Shown one piece after another: positions 1 to 5,766 of a stretch of 6,662 nt of DNA. The notes under the pieces were generated by a model. The model ran no database searches, had not been told where the DNA came from, and saw nothing but the letters and a program-made list of their open reading frames with translations. The stretch is from Streptomyces violaceus (lineage in GTDB: Bacteria > Actinomycetota > Actinomycetes > Streptomycetales > Streptomycetaceae). Location of the stretch: the NCBI GenBank assembly GCA_000715635.1, contig KL569104.1, forward strand, positions 76,527 to 83,188, given 5' to 3'. The translations under genes were made by a program, and so were the position numbers. Within the stretch, counting starts at the first letter, position 1. Each line of letters starts with the position of its first letter.

Positions 1-1355
1 AGCTCGTGACGGTCGTACGTGATCGAACCGCCGCCCGCCGTGAGCAGCGCCCGCGAGATAGACAGTCCGAGGCCGGAACCCTTGATGTTCTGGTGGCGGC
101 CACTGCGCCAGAAACGGTCGCCGATGCGGGCCAGTTCCTCGTCGGTGAGGCCGGGGCCGTGGTCGGTGACGACGATGGTGGAGGTGTCACCGATGGAGGC
201 GACGGTCACCTCGACGGTCTGCTCCTCGGGCGTGAACTTCACCGCGTTGTCGATGACCGCGTCCAGCGCGCTGGACAGCGCGACCGGGTCGGCCCACGCG
301 GTCGTGGGCGGGCAGTCGCCGACCAGGCGTACGCCCTTGGCCTCGGCGGTCGGGGCCCAGGCCGCGAGGCGTTCGGCGGCGAGCTCGCCGATGTCGGTGA
401 TCCGCAGGTCCGCCTCGGTGTGCTCGGCCAGCGCCAGGTCCAGCAGGTCGTCCAGGACCTGCGCGAGGCGCTTGCCCTCGGCCTGGACGGAGGCGATCTC
501 CTTGTTGCCCTCGGGCAGTTCGAAGGAGAGCAGCTCGATGCGCAGCAGCAGCGCCGCGAGCGGGTTGCGCAGCTGGTGCGAGGCGTCGGCGACGAAGGCG
601 CGCTGCTGCTCCAGCACGTCCTCGACGTTGTCCGCCATCTCGTTGAACGACCGGGCCAGACGCCTGAGCTCTGGCGGTCCGCCGGCGGCCGCGACCCGGG
701 ACTTGAGCCGCCCGGTGGCGATGTCGTGGGTGGTGGCGTCGAGGACCCGTACGGGCTTGAGCACCCAGCCGGTCAGCCGCAGGGCGGCGCCGACGGCCAG
801 CAGCATCGCGGCGCCCTCGCCCGCGCCGATGACCAGCCAGCCGTGCAGGGTGCGCGAGCGCATCTGCCCGGTGGGCGAGTCGGTGACCACGACCGCGACG
901 ACGTCACCGTCCCGGATGACCGGTGAGGCGACCACGAGGTTGTGGCGCTGCCAGGGCCAGACCTGCTTCGGGTCGTGGCTGCGACGGCTGAGCAGCGCCT
1001 CGTCGAAGGCGTCACGCACCTCGCCCTCTTCCGGCAGGGACCACCTGGCCGGTGCATGAGCCATGGCACTGCCGCTGCGGTAGAAGACACCGGCCCGGAT
1101 GCCGTAGACGTCGTAGTAGCTGTCGAGTTCGCTGCTGAGCGTGGCCAGGCGCTCGTTCTCGAACGCGCCGACGGTGCCAGTGGGCGAGTCGGTGACGAAC
1201 TGGGCGAGGGCGGCGAAGCGCGCGGTGTCGTCGATCCGGTCGACGACGACCTTCTGCTGCTGGGCCCCGGCCAGGCTGACGGCGAGCGGGACCCCGAGCG
1301 CGAGCAGCACAGCCGCCATCAGGATGATCAGCAGCGGGAGCAGACGAGTGCGCAC
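1..1355 (-). CDS. gluK: Sensor histidine kinase, GluK-like, C-terminus cut by window edge
   Basis: This is the membrane kinase of a two-component pair; the S. coelicolor homologue senses extracellular glutamate. I translated 451 codons from the GTG at 1355; the end lies outside the window. Visible in order: membrane segment about residues 4-27, an outside domain of about 140 residues (30-168), a second membrane segment about 170-192 that unusually contains Glu180, a HAMP linker about 193-245, and the HisKA box ADASHQLRNPL with phospho-acceptor His260. The ATPase domain follows: N box VIDNAVKFTP (Asn370), G1 box DHGPGL (398-403), F box DRFWRS (Phe415) and G2 box GSGLGLS (426-432). The start is fixed because the stop of gluR lies in the same frame four codons upstream, and the next ATG (codon 13) would cut the first membrane segment. 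It sits 9 bases after gluR, so the two are probably co-transcribed. The His is followed by Gln where many HisKA proteins have Glu. Kinase identity is very secure; glutamate specificity rests on gene order. Confidence 0.9.
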   Translation of the reverse strand, partial: MRTRLLPLLIILMAAVLLALGVPLAVSLAGAQQQKVVVDRIDDTARFAALAQFVTDSPTGTVGAFENERLATLSSELDSYYDVYGIRAGVFYRSGSAMAHAPARWSLPEEGEVRDAFDEALLSRRSHDPKQVWPWQRHNLVVASPVIRDGDVVAVVVTDSPTGQMRSRTLHGWLVIGAGEGAAMLLAVGAALRLTGWVLKPVRVLDATTHDIATGRLKSRVAAAGGPPELRRLARSFNEMADNVEDVLEQQRAFVADASHQLRNPLAALLLRIELLSFELPEGNKEIASVQAEGKRLAQVLDDLLDLALAEHTEADLRITDIGELAAERLAAWAPTAEAKGVRLVGDCPPTTAWADPVALSSALDAVIDNAVKFTPEEQTVEVTVASIGDTSTIVVTDHGPGLTDEELARIGDRFWRSGRHQNIKGSGLGLSISRALLTAGGGSITYDRHE

Positions 1356-1364
1356 CCGGCCCCG

Positions 1365-2051
1365 CTACCCGGCAGGCGCGACGAGCCGGTAACCGACTCC
1401 GCGTACCGTCTCGATGAGGGCCGGCATGCGCAGCTTGGCGCGCAGGGACGCGACATGCACCTCGAGGGTGCGCCCCGTCCCCTCCCAGCTGGTCCGCCAG
1501 ACCTCGCTGATGATCTGCTCCCGGCGGAAGACCACTCCGGGCCGCTGCGCGAGCAGGGCCAGCAGGTCGAACTCCTTGCGGGTCAGCTGGATCACCGACC
1601 CGTCGACACTGACCCGGCGTGTGGGCAGCTCGATGTGCACGGGCCCGAGGCGCAGCTCGGTCTCGATGCCGCTGGAGGTGTCCTCGTGGGACGTGCGCCG
1701 GCTCACGGCGTGGATACGGGCGAGCAGTTCCCCGGTGTCGTAAGGCTTCACCACGTAGTCATCGGCGCCGAGGTTGAGGCCGTGGATACGGGAGCGGACG
1801 TCGGAGCGCGCGGTGACCATGATCACCGGGGTGGCGGTGCGTTTGCGGATCTTGCCGCAGACCTCGTACCCGTCCTGGTCGGGCAGGCCGAGGTCGAGGA
1901 GGACGACACCGAAGCAGTCGCTCTCGGGAACGAGTGCCTGGAGGGCCTCCTCACCGCTGCGTGCGTGCGTGACGTCGAACCCGTGCCGCGCCAGGACGGC
2001 CGACAGGGCGGCGGCGACGTGGTTGTCGTCCTCGACGAGCAGCAGTCTCAT
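1365..2051 (-). CDS. gluR: OmpR/PhoB-family response regulator, GluR-like
   Basis: This is a 228-residue DNA-binding response regulator, the partner of the kinase directly downstream. The receiver domain (1-115) starts MRLLLVEDD with acidic-pocket residues Glu7-Asp8-Asp9. The phospho-acceptor is Asp53 in LLDLGLPD, with the switch Thr80 (MVTAR) and Lys102 (VVKPYD). After a linker (about 118-130) comes the winged helix (about 131-225), with LTRKEFDLLALL, the recognition-helix region TLEVHVASLRAKL and the wing ETVRGVGYRL. The ATG at 2051 is chosen because AAGGGGG (2057-2063) sits 5 bases upstream and the protein begins exactly at receiver strand 1. A TTG at 2159 would add 36 residues, but these are low-complexity and run through a hairpin. 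It is divergent from gluA across 289 bp. In S. coelicolor the homologue binds upstream of gluABCD and activates it; that role is inferred here from identity and position. Confidence 0.93.
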   Translation of the reverse strand: MRLLLVEDDNHVAAALSAVLARHGFDVTHARSGEEALQALVPESDCFGVVLLDLGLPDQDGYEVCGKIRKRTATPVIMVTARSDVRSRIHGLNLGADDYVVKPYDTGELLARIHAVSRRTSHEDTSSGIETELRLGPVHIELPTRRVSVDGSVIQLTRKEFDLLALLAQRPGVVFRREQIISEVWRTSWEGTGRTLEVHVASLRAKLRMPALIETVRGVGYRLVAPAG

Positions 2052-2056
2052 CCGGT

Positions 2057-2063
2057 CCCCCTT
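2057..2063 (-). promoter_or_regulatory. gluR ribosome binding site
   Basis: The minus strand reads AAGGGGG followed by ACCGG and then ATG. This places a good Shine-Dalgarno sequence 5 bases before the ATG at 2051, and it decides that start over the upstream TTG at 2159. Confidence 0.8.
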
Positions 2064-2095
2064 CGGTTCACTGGCCGTACGATCTGTCTGAGTAC

Positions 2096-2123
2096 AAAAA
2101 ACACGTGCACGCGCGCGTGCACG
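2096..2123 (-). terminator. Intrinsic-terminator-like hairpin in the gluR leader
   Basis: On the minus strand a perfect 20-bp palindrome (2123 down to 2104: CGTGCACG-CGCG-CGTGCACG) can fold into an 8-bp GC-rich stem with a 4-base loop. After two bases (TG) it is followed by six T (2101 down to 2096). A GC stem plus U-tract is the textbook Rho-independent shape and is rare in such GC-rich DNA. It ends 44 bases before the gluR start codon. It could be an attenuator in the gluR leader, if the gluR promoter lies upstream of it, or a block to antisense transcripts entering from the gluA side. As DNA it could also be the operator of a dimeric regulator. The structure is certain; the role is inferred. 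Confidence 0.55.
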
Positions 2124-2153
2124 CATTGCAGTCACGCTGATGGATGAGGACGG

Positions 2154-2159
2154 CGTCAA
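2154..2159 (-). promoter_or_regulatory. Possible -35 element for gluR (weak)
   Basis: TTGACG on the minus strand matches the -35 consensus TTGACA at five of six positions. No convincing -10 lies 16-18 bases downstream (CGTGAC or GTGACT at the expected place), so this is only a candidate. If it is real, the hairpin at 2104-2123 lies in the transcribed leader. Confidence 0.2.
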
Positions 2160-2223
2160 GAGGGTTCCGGTTGCGGAGAGCTTCCGTTACCCGGCCGATA
2201 TGAGCGCTGCTCACAAGTGCTAC

Positions 2224-2247
2224 GACACGTGTCCGATTGCTATCGGA
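2224..2247. repeat. Palindrome plus inverted repeat in the divergent control region
   Basis: A perfect 10-bp palindrome GACACGTGTC (2224-2233) overlaps by two bases an inverted repeat TCCGAT-TGCT-ATCGGA (2232-2247). Both lie just upstream of the tandem CTCAGAT repeats. They have the symmetry of binding sites for dimeric regulators. Which protein would use them cannot be told from the sequence. Confidence 0.4.
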
Positions 2248-2249
2248 TC

Positions 2250-2306
2250 GTGATGCTCAGATTCCCCTCAGATGTAATGACGCAGGTCGTAGAGGGTTAC
2301 TACTGT
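2250..2306 (+). promoter_or_regulatory. Candidate gluABCD promoter (two alternatives)
   Basis: Alternative A uses TGTAAT (2273-2278, five of six to TATAAT) as -10 with a poor -35, GTGATG, 17 bp upstream; the tandem repeats would then fill the spacer. Alternative B uses TACTGT (2301-2306), or the overlapping TACTAC (2298-2303), as -10 with a weak -35-like TGACGC (2278-2283) 17 bp upstream. In B the repeats lie just upstream of the -35, the usual place for an activating OmpR-type protein. B fits the expected activation by GluR better; A has the better -10. The choice also decides whether the hairpin at 2303-2328 is in the mRNA. Confidence 0.35.
2256..2273 (+). promoter_or_regulatory. Candidate GluR binding box: CTCAGAT-N4-CTCAGAT
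   Basis: Two identical 7-bp copies, CTCAGAT (2256-2262 and 2267-2273), are separated by TCCC, so the repeat period is 11 bp. OmpR/PhoB-family regulators bind head-to-tail as dimers on direct repeats with this period; the Pho box has the same 7-4-7 layout. The site lies 67 bp before the gluA ATG, in the region where the S. coelicolor homologue is reported to bind. I do not recall the footprinted sequence, so the match to GluR is inference. No third copy is seen 11 bp on either side. Confidence 0.5.
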
Positions 2307-2328
2307 CCTCCGAAACCGAGGAGGACGG
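2303..2328 (+). promoter_or_regulatory. Hairpin covering the gluA ribosome-binding region
   Basis: GTCCTCC (2305-2311) pairs perfectly with GGAGGAC (2320-2326) around an 8-base loop; a T-G wobble and a C-G pair extend the stem to nine pairs. The 3' arm is the strongest Shine-Dalgarno-like stretch before gluA (GAGGAGGA, 2318-2325), though it sits 15 bases from the ATG. A weaker GGAG (2327-2330), 10 bases from the ATG, also touches the stem. If transcribed whole, it could limit translation initiation. If transcription starts near 2310, the 5' arm is not in the RNA. Confidence 0.4.
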
Positions 2329-2340
2329 AGCCTGAGAGCG

Positions 2341-3117
2341 ATGACCGAAGTATCGGTGGTCAAGGAAGATCTGGCCGCGACCGGCGAACTGGTCGTCCTG
2401 AAGAGCGTCAACAAGCACTTCGGCGCGTTGCACGTACTCCAGGACATCGACCTGACGATCGCCCGCGGTGAAGTCGTCGTGGTCATCGGACCCTCCGGGT
2501 CCGGAAAGTCCACCCTGTGCCGCACCATCAACCGCCTGGAGTCGACCGACTCCGGCACGATCACGATCGACGGCAAGCCGCTGCCCCACGAGGGCAAGGA
2601 ACTGGCCAAGCTGCGGGCCGACGTCGGAATGGTCTTCCAGTCCTTCAACCTCTTCGCGCACAAGACCGTGCTCGAGAACGTGATGCTCGGCCAGATCAAG
2701 GTCCGCAAGAAGGACAAGAAGGCGGCCGAGGAGCGGGCTCGGGCCCTGCTCGACCGGGTCGGCGTCGGCGCGCAGGCCGAGAAGTACCCCGCGCAGCTCT
2801 CCGGCGGCCAGCAGCAGCGCGTCGCGATCGCGCGGGCGCTGGCCATGGAGCCGAAGGTCATGCTCTTCGACGAGCCGACCTCCGCGCTCGACCCCGAGAT
2901 GATCAACGAGGTGCTGGAGGTCATGCAGCAGCTCGCCCGCGACGGCATGACCATGATCGTCGTCACCCACGAGATGGGTTTCGCACGATCGGCCGCAAAC
3001 CGCGTGGTGTTCATGGCAGACGGCCGAATCGTCGAGGAGGCTGCGCCCGACCAGTTCTTCAGCAACCCTCGCAGTGACCGTGCCAAGGACTTCCTGTCGA
3101 AGATCCTGCATCACTGA
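2341..3117 (+). CDS. gluA: Glutamate/polar amino acid ABC importer, ATP-binding subunit
   Basis: This is the cytoplasmic ATPase of the importer, 258 residues, normal length for the polar amino acid class. It acts as a dimer docked on GluC and GluD. Visible motifs: Walker [10 protein letters not shown] (50-58), Q-loop Gln100 in MVFQSFNLF, signature LSGGQQQR (153-160), Walker B VMLFDE with catalytic Glu178, D-loop SALD (181-184) and H-loop His210 in VTHEMGFA. The end, [13 protein letters not shown], closely resembles corynebacterial GluA as I recall it. The ATG at 2341 is the only ATG/GTG start after the in-frame stop at 2290-2292 that keeps the whole N-terminus. Its ribosome site is ambiguous because the best GGAGG is distant and paired in a hairpin. 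It is the first gene of gluABCD, divergent from gluR; a 78-base gap precedes gluB. The ATPase call is very secure; glutamate as substrate is strongly supported by the whole operon. Confidence 0.95.
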   Translation: MTEVSVVKEDLAATGELVVLKSVNKHFGALHVLQDIDLTIARGEVVVVIGPSGSGKSTLCRTINRLESTDSGTITIDGKPLPHEGKELAKLRADVGMVFQSFNLFAHKTVLENVMLGQIKVRKKDKKAAEERARALLDRVGVGAQAEKYPAQLSGGQQQRVAIARALAMEPKVMLFDEPTSALDPEMINEVLEVMQQLARDGMTMIVVTHEMGFARSAANRVVFMADGRIVEEAAPDQFFSNPRSDRAKDFLSKILHH

Positions 3118-3181
3118 CGGCGCACTTCGCGCGCGACACCACCTGCGTCGCCACCTGACGGCCAGCATCTCTTCACCAGCC

Positions 3182-3187
3182 AAAGGA
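3182..3187 (+). promoter_or_regulatory. gluB ribosome binding site
   Basis: AAAGGA ends on the first base of an ATG at 3187 and lies 8 bases before the ATG at 3196. Only the second ATG has workable spacing, so it is taken as the gluB start, removing three residues (MFI) from the longer reading. Confidence 0.7.
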
Positions 3188-3195
3188 TGTTCATC

Positions 3196-4035
3196 ATGAA
3201 GCTCCGCAAGGTCACCGCCGCCTCGGCCACCGTGTTCGCCCTCGCCCTCACCGCCACCGCCTGCGGCGGCGACAACAGCACGGGCGGCGATTCCGGCTCC
3301 GATGGCGGCAAGACGGTCACGGTCGGCATCAAGTTCGACCAGCCCGGCCTCGGCCAGAAGACGCCGCAGGGCTACGCCGGCTTCGACGTCGACGTCGCCA
3401 CGTACGTCGCGAAGAAGCTCGGTTACAACGAGGACCAGATCGAGTGGAAGGAAGCGAAGAGCGCCGACCGCGAGACCATGCTCCAGCGTGGTGACGTCGA
3501 CTTCATCGCCGCGACCTACTCGATCACCCCGGAGCGCCAGGAGAAGGTCGACTTCGCCGGCCCGTACCTGCTGGCCCACCAGGATGTGCTGGTCCGCGCC
3601 GACGACAACAAAATCAAGTCGCCGAAGGACCTGAACAACGCCAAGCTCTGCTCGGTGACCGGCTCCACCTCGGCGCAGAACGTGAAGGACAAGCTGGCGC
3701 CGAAGGCGCAGCTGCAGCCGTACCCGACGTACTCCGCCTGCCTGCCCGGCTTGCAGAACGGTGCCGTCGACGCGCTGACCACCGACGACTCCATCCTCGC
3801 GGGTTACGCCGCCCAGTCGCAGTTCAAGGGCAAGTTCAAGCTCGGCGGCTTCAAGCTGACCAACGAGAACTACGGCATCGGCGTCAAGAAGGGCAGCGAC
3901 CTCAAGGCCGACATCAACAAGGCCCTCGAGGCCATGGTCGCCGACGGCGCCTGGCAGAAGGCCGTGGACAAGAACCTCGGCCCGGCGAACTACAAGAACG
4001 AGCCCGCGCCGAAGATCGGCGACATCAAGAGCTGA
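3196..4035 (+). CDS. gluB: Glutamate-binding lipoprotein of the ABC importer
   Basis: This is the extracytoplasmic receptor that captures the amino acid and hands it to GluC/GluD. It is 279 residues, of the SBP_bac_3 (cluster 3) family. The lipoprotein signal has the basic start MKLRK, a hydrophobic core (about 6-19) and lipobox TATAC, giving lipidated Cys23. A Gly/Ser/Asp-rich tether (24-38) follows. The two-lobed domain starts about 40, with family landmarks GFDVDVATYVAKKLG (62-76), SITPERQEKVDFAGPY (109-124) and TTDDSILAGYA (195-205); the Asp of the last is at the position that usually holds the ligand's amino group. The only mature cysteines apart from Cys23 are Cys152 and Cys182, a possible disulfide. 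The ATG at 3196 is chosen for spacing from AAAGGA. It is the second gene of gluABCD, and a strong hairpin follows its stop. Specificity for glutamate over aspartate or glutamine is inferred from the operon. Confidence 0.93.
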   Translation: MKLRKVTAASATVFALALTATACGGDNSTGGDSGSDGGKTVTVGIKFDQPGLGQKTPQGYAGFDVDVATYVAKKLGYNEDQIEWKEAKSADRETMLQRGDVDFIAATYSITPERQEKVDFAGPYLLAHQDVLVRADDNKIKSPKDLNNAKLCSVTGSTSAQNVKDKLAPKAQLQPYPTYSACLPGLQNGAVDALTTDDSILAGYAAQSQFKGKFKLGGFKLTNENYGIGVKKGSDLKADINKALEAMVADGAWQKAVDKNLGPANYKNEPAPKIGDIKS

Positions 4036-4049
4036 GGCAACGCCTGACG

Positions 4050-4077
4050 GGTGCGCCGCCCTGCGGGGCGGCGCACC
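4050..4077 (+). promoter_or_regulatory. Strong hairpin between gluB and gluC
   Basis: GGTGCGCCGCCC (4050-4061) pairs without a mismatch with GGGCGGCGCACC (4066-4077), leaving the four-base loop TGCG. This gives a 12-bp stem of almost only G-C pairs, 14 bases after the gluB stop. No T-tract follows. In binding-protein-dependent importer operons such hairpins often protect the binding-protein mRNA from 3' decay and partly stop transcription, so the receptor outnumbers the permeases. That role is inferred here. Confidence 0.7.
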
Positions 4078-4110
4078 GGGGCATCCCTATACGCGGAAGC
4101 GCGGGAGATC

Positions 4111-4776
4111 GTGTTCGACTTTCTTGAGGATTACGACCTGCTGGGAGCCTTCTGGACGACAGTGCAACTCGCTGCGCTGTCCGCCGTCGGCTCTCTCATC
4201 TGGGGCACCATGCTGGCCGCCATGCGCGTCGGCCCCGTGCCGCTGATGCGCGGTTTCGGGACCGCGTACGTGAACATCGTGCGGAACATCCCGCTGACCG
4301 TCATCATCCTGTTCACGTCGCTGGGCCTGAACCAGACGCTGGGTGTCTCCCTCGGCGCCGATGACGTCGAGACGATCAACTTCCGGCTGGCAGTTCTGGG
4401 CCTGATCTTCTACACCTCGTCCTTCGTGTGCGAAGCGCTGCGCTCCGGCATCAACACGGTGCCGGTCGGGCAGGCGGAGGCGGCTCGGGCGATCGGTCTC
4501 AGCTTCCGCCAGGTGCTGGGTCTGGTCGTGCTGCCGCAGGCGTTCCGTTCGTCTGTCGTCCCGCTGGCGAACGTGCTGATCGCCCTCATCAAGAACACCA
4601 CGGTCGCGGCCGCCATCGGTGTCGCCGAGGCGGCGGTACTGATGAAGGAGATGATCGAGAACGAGGCCCAGTTGCTGCTGATCGCGGCGATCATCGCGTT
4701 CGGTTTCGTGGTTCTGACGCTGCCGACCGGTCTGATCCTCGGTTGGGTGGGCAAGAAGGTGGCGGTGAAGCGATGA
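4111..4776 (+). CDS. gluC: Glutamate ABC importer permease subunit GluC
   Basis: This is an inner-membrane permease, 221 residues from the GTG at 4111, of the His/Glu/Gln/Arg-type class. With GluD it forms the channel. Hydrophobic segments are visible at about 14-38, 51-74, 92-107, 146-172 and 187-212, the usual five. The cytoplasmic EAA loop that docks on the ATPase is EALRSGINTVPVGQAEAARA continuing to LPQA (108-144), with its central Gly130. VRNIPLTV (57-64) is typical of the class. The start is chosen because MFDFLEDYDLLGAFWTTVQ looks like the family N-terminus and GGGAG (4103-4107) lies just upstream, though only 3 bases away. An in-frame GTG at 4051 would add 20 residues but lies inside the intergenic hairpin. 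The last four bases overlap the gluD start (ATGA), so the two permeases are translationally coupled. Confidence 0.92.
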   Translation: MFDFLEDYDLLGAFWTTVQLAALSAVGSLIWGTMLAAMRVGPVPLMRGFGTAYVNIVRNIPLTVIILFTSLGLNQTLGVSLGADDVETINFRLAVLGLIFYTSSFVCEALRSGINTVPVGQAEAARAIGLSFRQVLGLVVLPQAFRSSVVPLANVLIALIKNTTVAAAIGVAEAAVLMKEMIENEAQLLLIAAIIAFGFVVLTLPTGLILGWVGKKVAVKR

Positions 4777-5669
4777 GCTCCGTTCTGTACGACGCCCAGG
4801 GCCCTCGGGCCAAGCGGCGCAACGCCGTCCTCACGGTGGTCTTCGTGGTTGCCGCCGCGGCCCTGCTCTGGTGGGTGTTCGGCACCCTCAAGGACAAGGG
4901 CCAGCTGGAATGGGCCCTGTGGGAACCGTTCTTCTCCGGTACCGAGGCCTGGTCCACCTACATCTGGCCGGGTCTGCTGAACACGCTGAAGGCCGCCGCC
5001 CTGGCGGTGATCATCGCGATGCCGCTCGGTGCGGTGCTCGGCATCGCCCGCCTCTCGGACCACGTGTGGGTCCGGGTTCCGGCCGCGGTCGTGGTCGAGT
5101 TCTTCCGGTCCATCCCCGTGCTGGTCCTGATGATCTTCGGCCTCGCGCTGTTCGCCGAATACACCAACGTCAGCTCCGACGACCGTCCGCTCTACGCGGT
5201 CGTCACCGGCCTGGTGCTGTACAACGCCTCCGTCCTCGCCGAGATCGTCCGGGCGGGCATCCTGGCCCTGCCCAAGGGCCAGTCCGAGGCGGCGCAGGCG
5301 ATCGGCCTGCGCAAGGGGCAGCTGATGCGCCTGATCCTCCTGCCACAGGCGGTCACCGCGATGCTCCCGGCCATCGTGAGCCAGCTCGTCGTCATCGTGA
5401 AGGACACCGCGCTCGGCGGCGCCGTTCTCACCTACTCCGAACTGCTCTCCTCGGCGAACACGATGAGCGGCTACTACGGCGCGAACATCATCGCCAGCTT
5501 CACGGTCGTGGCTGTCATCTTCATCGCGCTCAACTTCGCCCTCACGTCCTTCGCGAGCTGGCTCGAGCGCCGGCTGCGGCGGGCCAAGAAGTCGACGGGA
5601 GCGGTCGTGGGCGCGGACGAGGCACAGATCGCCGGCACCACCGGGACCGGCGCCGGAGGCACCGTCTGA
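4773..5669 (+). CDS. gluD: Glutamate ABC importer permease subunit GluD
   Basis: This is the second permease of the importer, 298 residues, partner of GluC. A basic N-terminus (PRAKRRN, 11-17) leads into a first membrane segment (about 18-37), then segments at about 64-92, 104-128, 139-158, 196-220 and 237-261. The EAA loop is EIVRAGILALPKGQSEAAQA continuing to LPQA (157-193), with Gly178 in the conserved place; FFRSIPVLVL (110-119) is also typical. It is longer than GluC because of the extra N-terminal segment and a C-terminal tail (about 266-298) that is basic at first, then ends in a Gly/Thr/Ala-rich stretch of low complexity, probably cytoplasmic and of unknown use. The ATG at 4773 overlaps the gluC stop by four bases; the upstream GGTGGCGG region can serve as a ribosome site. 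A terminator hairpin follows 27 bases after the stop, so this is the last gene of the operon. Confidence 0.93.
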   Translation: MSSVLYDAQGPRAKRRNAVLTVVFVVAAAALLWWVFGTLKDKGQLEWALWEPFFSGTEAWSTYIWPGLLNTLKAAALAVIIAMPLGAVLGIARLSDHVWVRVPAAVVVEFFRSIPVLVLMIFGLALFAEYTNVSSDDRPLYAVVTGLVLYNASVLAEIVRAGILALPKGQSEAAQAIGLRKGQLMRLILLPQAVTAMLPAIVSQLVVIVKDTALGGAVLTYSELLSSANTMSGYYGANIIASFTVVAVIFIALNFALTSFASWLERRLRRAKKSTGAVVGADEAQIAGTTGTGAGGTV

Positions 5670-5696
5670 CACTCGGTCAACCCGGATGACATACTC

Positions 5697-5726
5697 AGGG
5701 GCAGTGGCATGATCGCCACTGCCCCT
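5697..5726 (+). terminator. Terminator hairpin after gluABCD
   Basis: GGGGCAGTGGC (5698-5708) pairs perfectly with GCCACTGCCCC (5715-5725), with loop ATGATC and one further A-T pair at the base, giving a 12-bp stem. There is no T-run after it, which is usual for terminators in high-GC actinobacteria. It lies 27 bases after the gluD stop and before a promoter-like site for the next gene, so it marks the operon end. Confidence 0.8.
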
Positions 5727-5732
5727 CGTCAC

Positions 5733-5766
5733 TTGACGCAAGCACCGGCAATGGGTTGCATACGTT
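5733..5766 (+). promoter_or_regulatory. Possible promoter for the monooxygenase gene
   Basis: TTGACG (5733-5738) is a good -35 match (five of six). At 17-18 bp spacing the -10 would be TTGCAT or TGCATA (5756-5762). A better-shaped TACGTT (5761-5766) is 22 bp away, too far for a standard promoter. The position right after the gluABCD terminator and about 80 bases before the next start supports an independent promoter here, but the -10 is uncertain. Confidence 0.35.

Noticed and set aside
6..2147. Long open frames on the plus strand opposite the kinase and regulator (6-926, 19-1059, 942-2147)
   Set aside because: They are shadows of the minus-strand genes in high-GC DNA. Their proteins are Arg/Gly/Asp-rich without recognisable motifs, while the minus strand gives all histidine kinase and regulator motifs.
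2052..2159. N-terminal extension of the regulator from a TTG at 2159
   Set aside because: The extra 36 residues precede the receiver fold and run through the hairpin as a repeated Arg-Ala stretch; a good ribosome site serves the ATG at 2051.
3114..3162. 8-bp direct repeat CTGACGGC (3114-3121 and 3155-3162) and a 5-bp stem in the gluA-gluB gap
   Set aside because: Too short to stand out from chance in this composition; no terminator or promoter shape is convincing there.
2257..3579. 440-codon open frame on the minus strand across gluA and gluB
   Set aside because: Low-complexity His/Asp/Leu/Gly-rich product antisense to two clear transporter genes; typical GC-frame shadow.
4051..4110. GTG at 4051 as the gluC start
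   Set aside because: It lies within the 5' arm of the intergenic hairpin, has no ribosome site and adds 20 residues unlike the family; the GTG at 4111 fits the usual N-terminus.
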